Of a stretch of 46,009 nt of DNA, positions 44,733 through 46,009 are shown in pieces; the stretch's first letter is position 1, and every line of letters starts with the position of its first letter. The stretch lies in the NCBI GenBank assembly GCA_013373265.1, contig JABXIC010000084.1:1-46009 (forward strand). The letters run 5' to 3'. Source of the stretch: Methylocystaceae bacterium (GTDB lineage: Bacteria > Pseudomonadota > Alphaproteobacteria > Rhodospirillales > Terasakiellaceae). The translations under genes were made by a program, and so were the position numbers. The notes below the pieces were generated by a model that saw nothing but the letters and a program-made list of their open reading frames with translations, ran no database searches and was not told where the DNA came from.

Positions 44733-45331
44733 TGTATATCTTAGGACTAACAGGCTCAATTGGCATGGGGAAAAGTGCAACGGCGAAGATGTTTCGCCAA
44801 TGTGGTGTACCTGTTCATGATGCTGATGCCACAGTGCATGTCCTGATGGGGCCAAAGGGCCGCGCAACGCTTAAGATTGCACGGGCCTTTCCCGGTTGCT
44901 TGAATGATCAAGGCGGGGTGGATCGTCAAAAACTGGGCGCACAGGTTTTTGGTCATGATGCCCAACTTAAAAAACTGGAAGCCATTTTACACCCCATGGT
45001 GCGTGCAGAAGAACGTAAGTTTTTAAGACGCGCCCATTTAAAACGTGCAAGTCTGGTTGTGTTGGATATTCCCCTTCTTTTTGAAACAGAGGGACAAAAA
45101 CGATGTGACGGCGTTGTTGTTGTCAGCGCCTCAAAAATCATTCAACGACAGCGCGTTCTTGCCCGTGCCGGGATGACAGAAGATAAATTTAACGCAATCT
45201 TAAAAAAGCAAATACCTGATGTTGAAAAACGCCGTCGCGCTGACTTTATTATTTTAACGGGAAATGGCTATCGCAGCGCCCGAACGCAGGTCAAAAAAAT
45301 TATTGGCCTCATAAAAGGGATGTATCCATGA
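44732..45331 (+). CDS. coaE: Dephospho-CoA kinase
   Basis: This 199-residue P-loop kinase performs the last step of coenzyme A synthesis. The P-loop is GSIGMGKSATAKMF near 7-20, followed by VHDADATVH, RAEERKFLRR and the LVVLDIPLLFETEGQKRCDGVVVVSA segment. The RQRVLAR lid and RRRADFIILTGNGY match the family. It overlaps aroE by 1 nt and the next gene by 4 nt (ATGA), so translation along the operon is probably coupled. dnaQ, which often follows coaE in this lineage, is replaced here by a PEP-mutase-like gene. Confidence 0.95.
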   Translation: MYILGLTGSIGMGKSATAKMFRQCGVPVHDADATVHVLMGPKGRATLKIARAFPGCLNDQGGVDRQKLGAQVFGHDAQLKKLEAILHPMVRAEERKFLRRAHLKRASLVVLDIPLLFETEGQKRCDGVVVVSASKIIQRQRVLARAGMTEDKFNAILKKQIPDVEKRRRADFIILTGNGYRSARTQVKKIIGLIKGMYP

Positions 45332-46009
45332 ATAAAGCAGAAAAATTTAAAGCGCTTCATCATCAATCCACGCCTTTTATATTGCCTAATGTCTGGGATG
45401 CTGGTGGGGCCTATTTGGTGGAACGTATGGGATTTTCGGCCATTGCCACCACAAGTGCAGGTATTGCTTATTCTAACGCGCTGCCGGATGGTTCTGTTTT
45501 AGCGACAGACCTGATTTTTAAAACGATTGCAAAAATTGTTCAGGTCGTCAGTTTACCTGTCACTGCTGATATCGAAAACGGGTATGGTGACATTGCAGGC
45601 AGTATTAAAAAGCTTAAAGCTTTAGGGGTTGTAGGTGCCAATATTGAAGATGCTGTTGGTGAAAACTTGGATGATTTACTTCCATTTCAAGAAGCAGTGG
45701 CTGCGGTTGTGGCTGCAAAAGCGGCTGGCGGAGATGATTTTGTTTTAAATGCCCGCACGGATACTTTTTTGACAGGTCAGCCTGATGCGTTGAAGTTGGC
45801 TATTGAACGTGGGAATGCTTTTGTTGAAGCCGGGGCAGATTGTATTTTTATCCCCGGTGCCAAAGAAAAGGCCGATATTGCAACATTGGTCAAAGAAATT
45901 CCCGCTCCGATTAATATTGTTGCCGGCTTGTCTGGCACTCCTTTAAGTCTTAAAGAATATGGTGCTTGCGGGGTTAAGCGGATCTCTACCGGGGGATCAC
46001 TGATGCGGC
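45328..46009 (+). CDS. Isocitrate lyase/PEP mutase superfamily protein (3' end cut by window edge)
   Basis: The first 227 codons are visible from ATG 45328 (MNKAEKFKALHHQ), overlapping coaE by 4 nt. The TIM-barrel features include LPNVWDAGGAYLVERMGF, ATTSAGIAYS, VTADIENGYGD (metal-binding Asp/Glu), GANIEDAVGE and FVLNARTDTFL. This is the stand-alone PEP_mutase-like family rather than isocitrate lyase: the KKCGH loop of that enzyme is absent. The substrate is unknown; 2-methylisocitrate lyase-like or oxaloacetate decarboxylase-like activity is possible. The frame is open at the window end, and about 30-50 residues are missing. Confidence 0.88.
   Translation, partial: MNKAEKFKALHHQSTPFILPNVWDAGGAYLVERMGFSAIATTSAGIAYSNALPDGSVLATDLIFKTIAKIVQVVSLPVTADIENGYGDIAGSIKKLKALGVVGANIEDAVGENLDDLLPFQEAVAAVVAAKAAGGDDFVLNARTDTFLTGQPDALKLAIERGNAFVEAGADCIFIPGAKEKADIATLVKEIPAPINIVAGLSGTPLSLKEYGACGVKRISTGGSLMR

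Noticed and set aside
1-46009. CRISPR arrays, insertion sequences, prophage, tRNA or rRNA genes
   Set aside because: No repeat-spacer pattern, transposase, integrase or recognisable tRNA/rRNA sequence was found on reading both strands; a covariance-model scan would be needed to exclude small RNAs.

Overview
The window looks like origin-proximal chromosome of a Gram-negative alphaproteobacterium, probably Rhodospirillales-like. The grounds are gene order and family content: DUF3576-leuS-lptE-holA, parB-parA-rsmG-mnmG-mnmE-DUF6489, rho, hemJ-hemH-hemE, and the PPDK regulator-maf-aroE-coaE, plus a C-terminal Phe porin, heptose-LPS genes and a Cys-rich ferrochelatase of the Caulobacter type. Base composition appears moderate (near 50% G+C by eye, not computed). 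I see no rRNA, tRNA, insertion sequence, prophage or CRISPR array.

Layout. 1-3.8 kb (minus): the 5' part of cobD/cbiB, a DUF523 (TudS-like) gene, and two tandem paralogous proteins resembling catalytically degenerate EAL domains. 4-7.7 kb: a UDP-glucuronate decarboxylase, two tiny paralogous hypothetical genes, then gmhA-hldE for LPS heptose. 7.7-16.6 kb: a DUF2189 membrane protein, a macrodomain protein, an orphan OmpR-type regulator overlapping a membrane adenylate cyclase gene, a GTP cyclohydrolase II with a degenerate RibB-like N-terminus, a sigma-54-type promoter ahead of an uncharacterised protein and an L,D-transpeptidase, a YggS homologue, a divergent ThiE-like protein and a major porin with its own promoter, leader hairpin and terminator. 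16.9-23.1 kb: DUF3576 lipoprotein, leuS, lptE, holA, and a divergent LysR/GNAT pair.

23.2-29.4 kb is the chromosome partition and tRNA-modification block (parB, parA, rsmG, mnmG, mnmE, DUF6489), all minus. 29.5-37.2 kb is an accessory set: DUF255 thioredoxin-like protein, MGMT, quinone oxidoreductase, pirin, DUF4197, secreted glycerophosphodiesterase and GT2 glycosyltransferase. 37.3-42.0 kb holds rho, a secreted hypothetical protein and hemJ-hemH-hemE. 42.03-42.46 kb is a gene-free stretch with a cluster of DnaA-box-like 9-mers between hemE and the PPDK regulator gene, the place where the Caulobacter origin lies, and I call it the likely oriC. Rightward from there run the PPDK regulator, maf, aroE, coaE and a truncated PEP-mutase-family gene.

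The most coherent system is a replication and segregation module: a candidate oriC, parAB, and five parS or parS-like palindromes (three perfect TGTTTCACGTGAAACA, two with one mismatch) spread over 25.6-37.2 kb. The core genes on either side of the candidate origin are transcribed away from it. Coordinates were read by eye; no alignment, skew calculation or database search was run.
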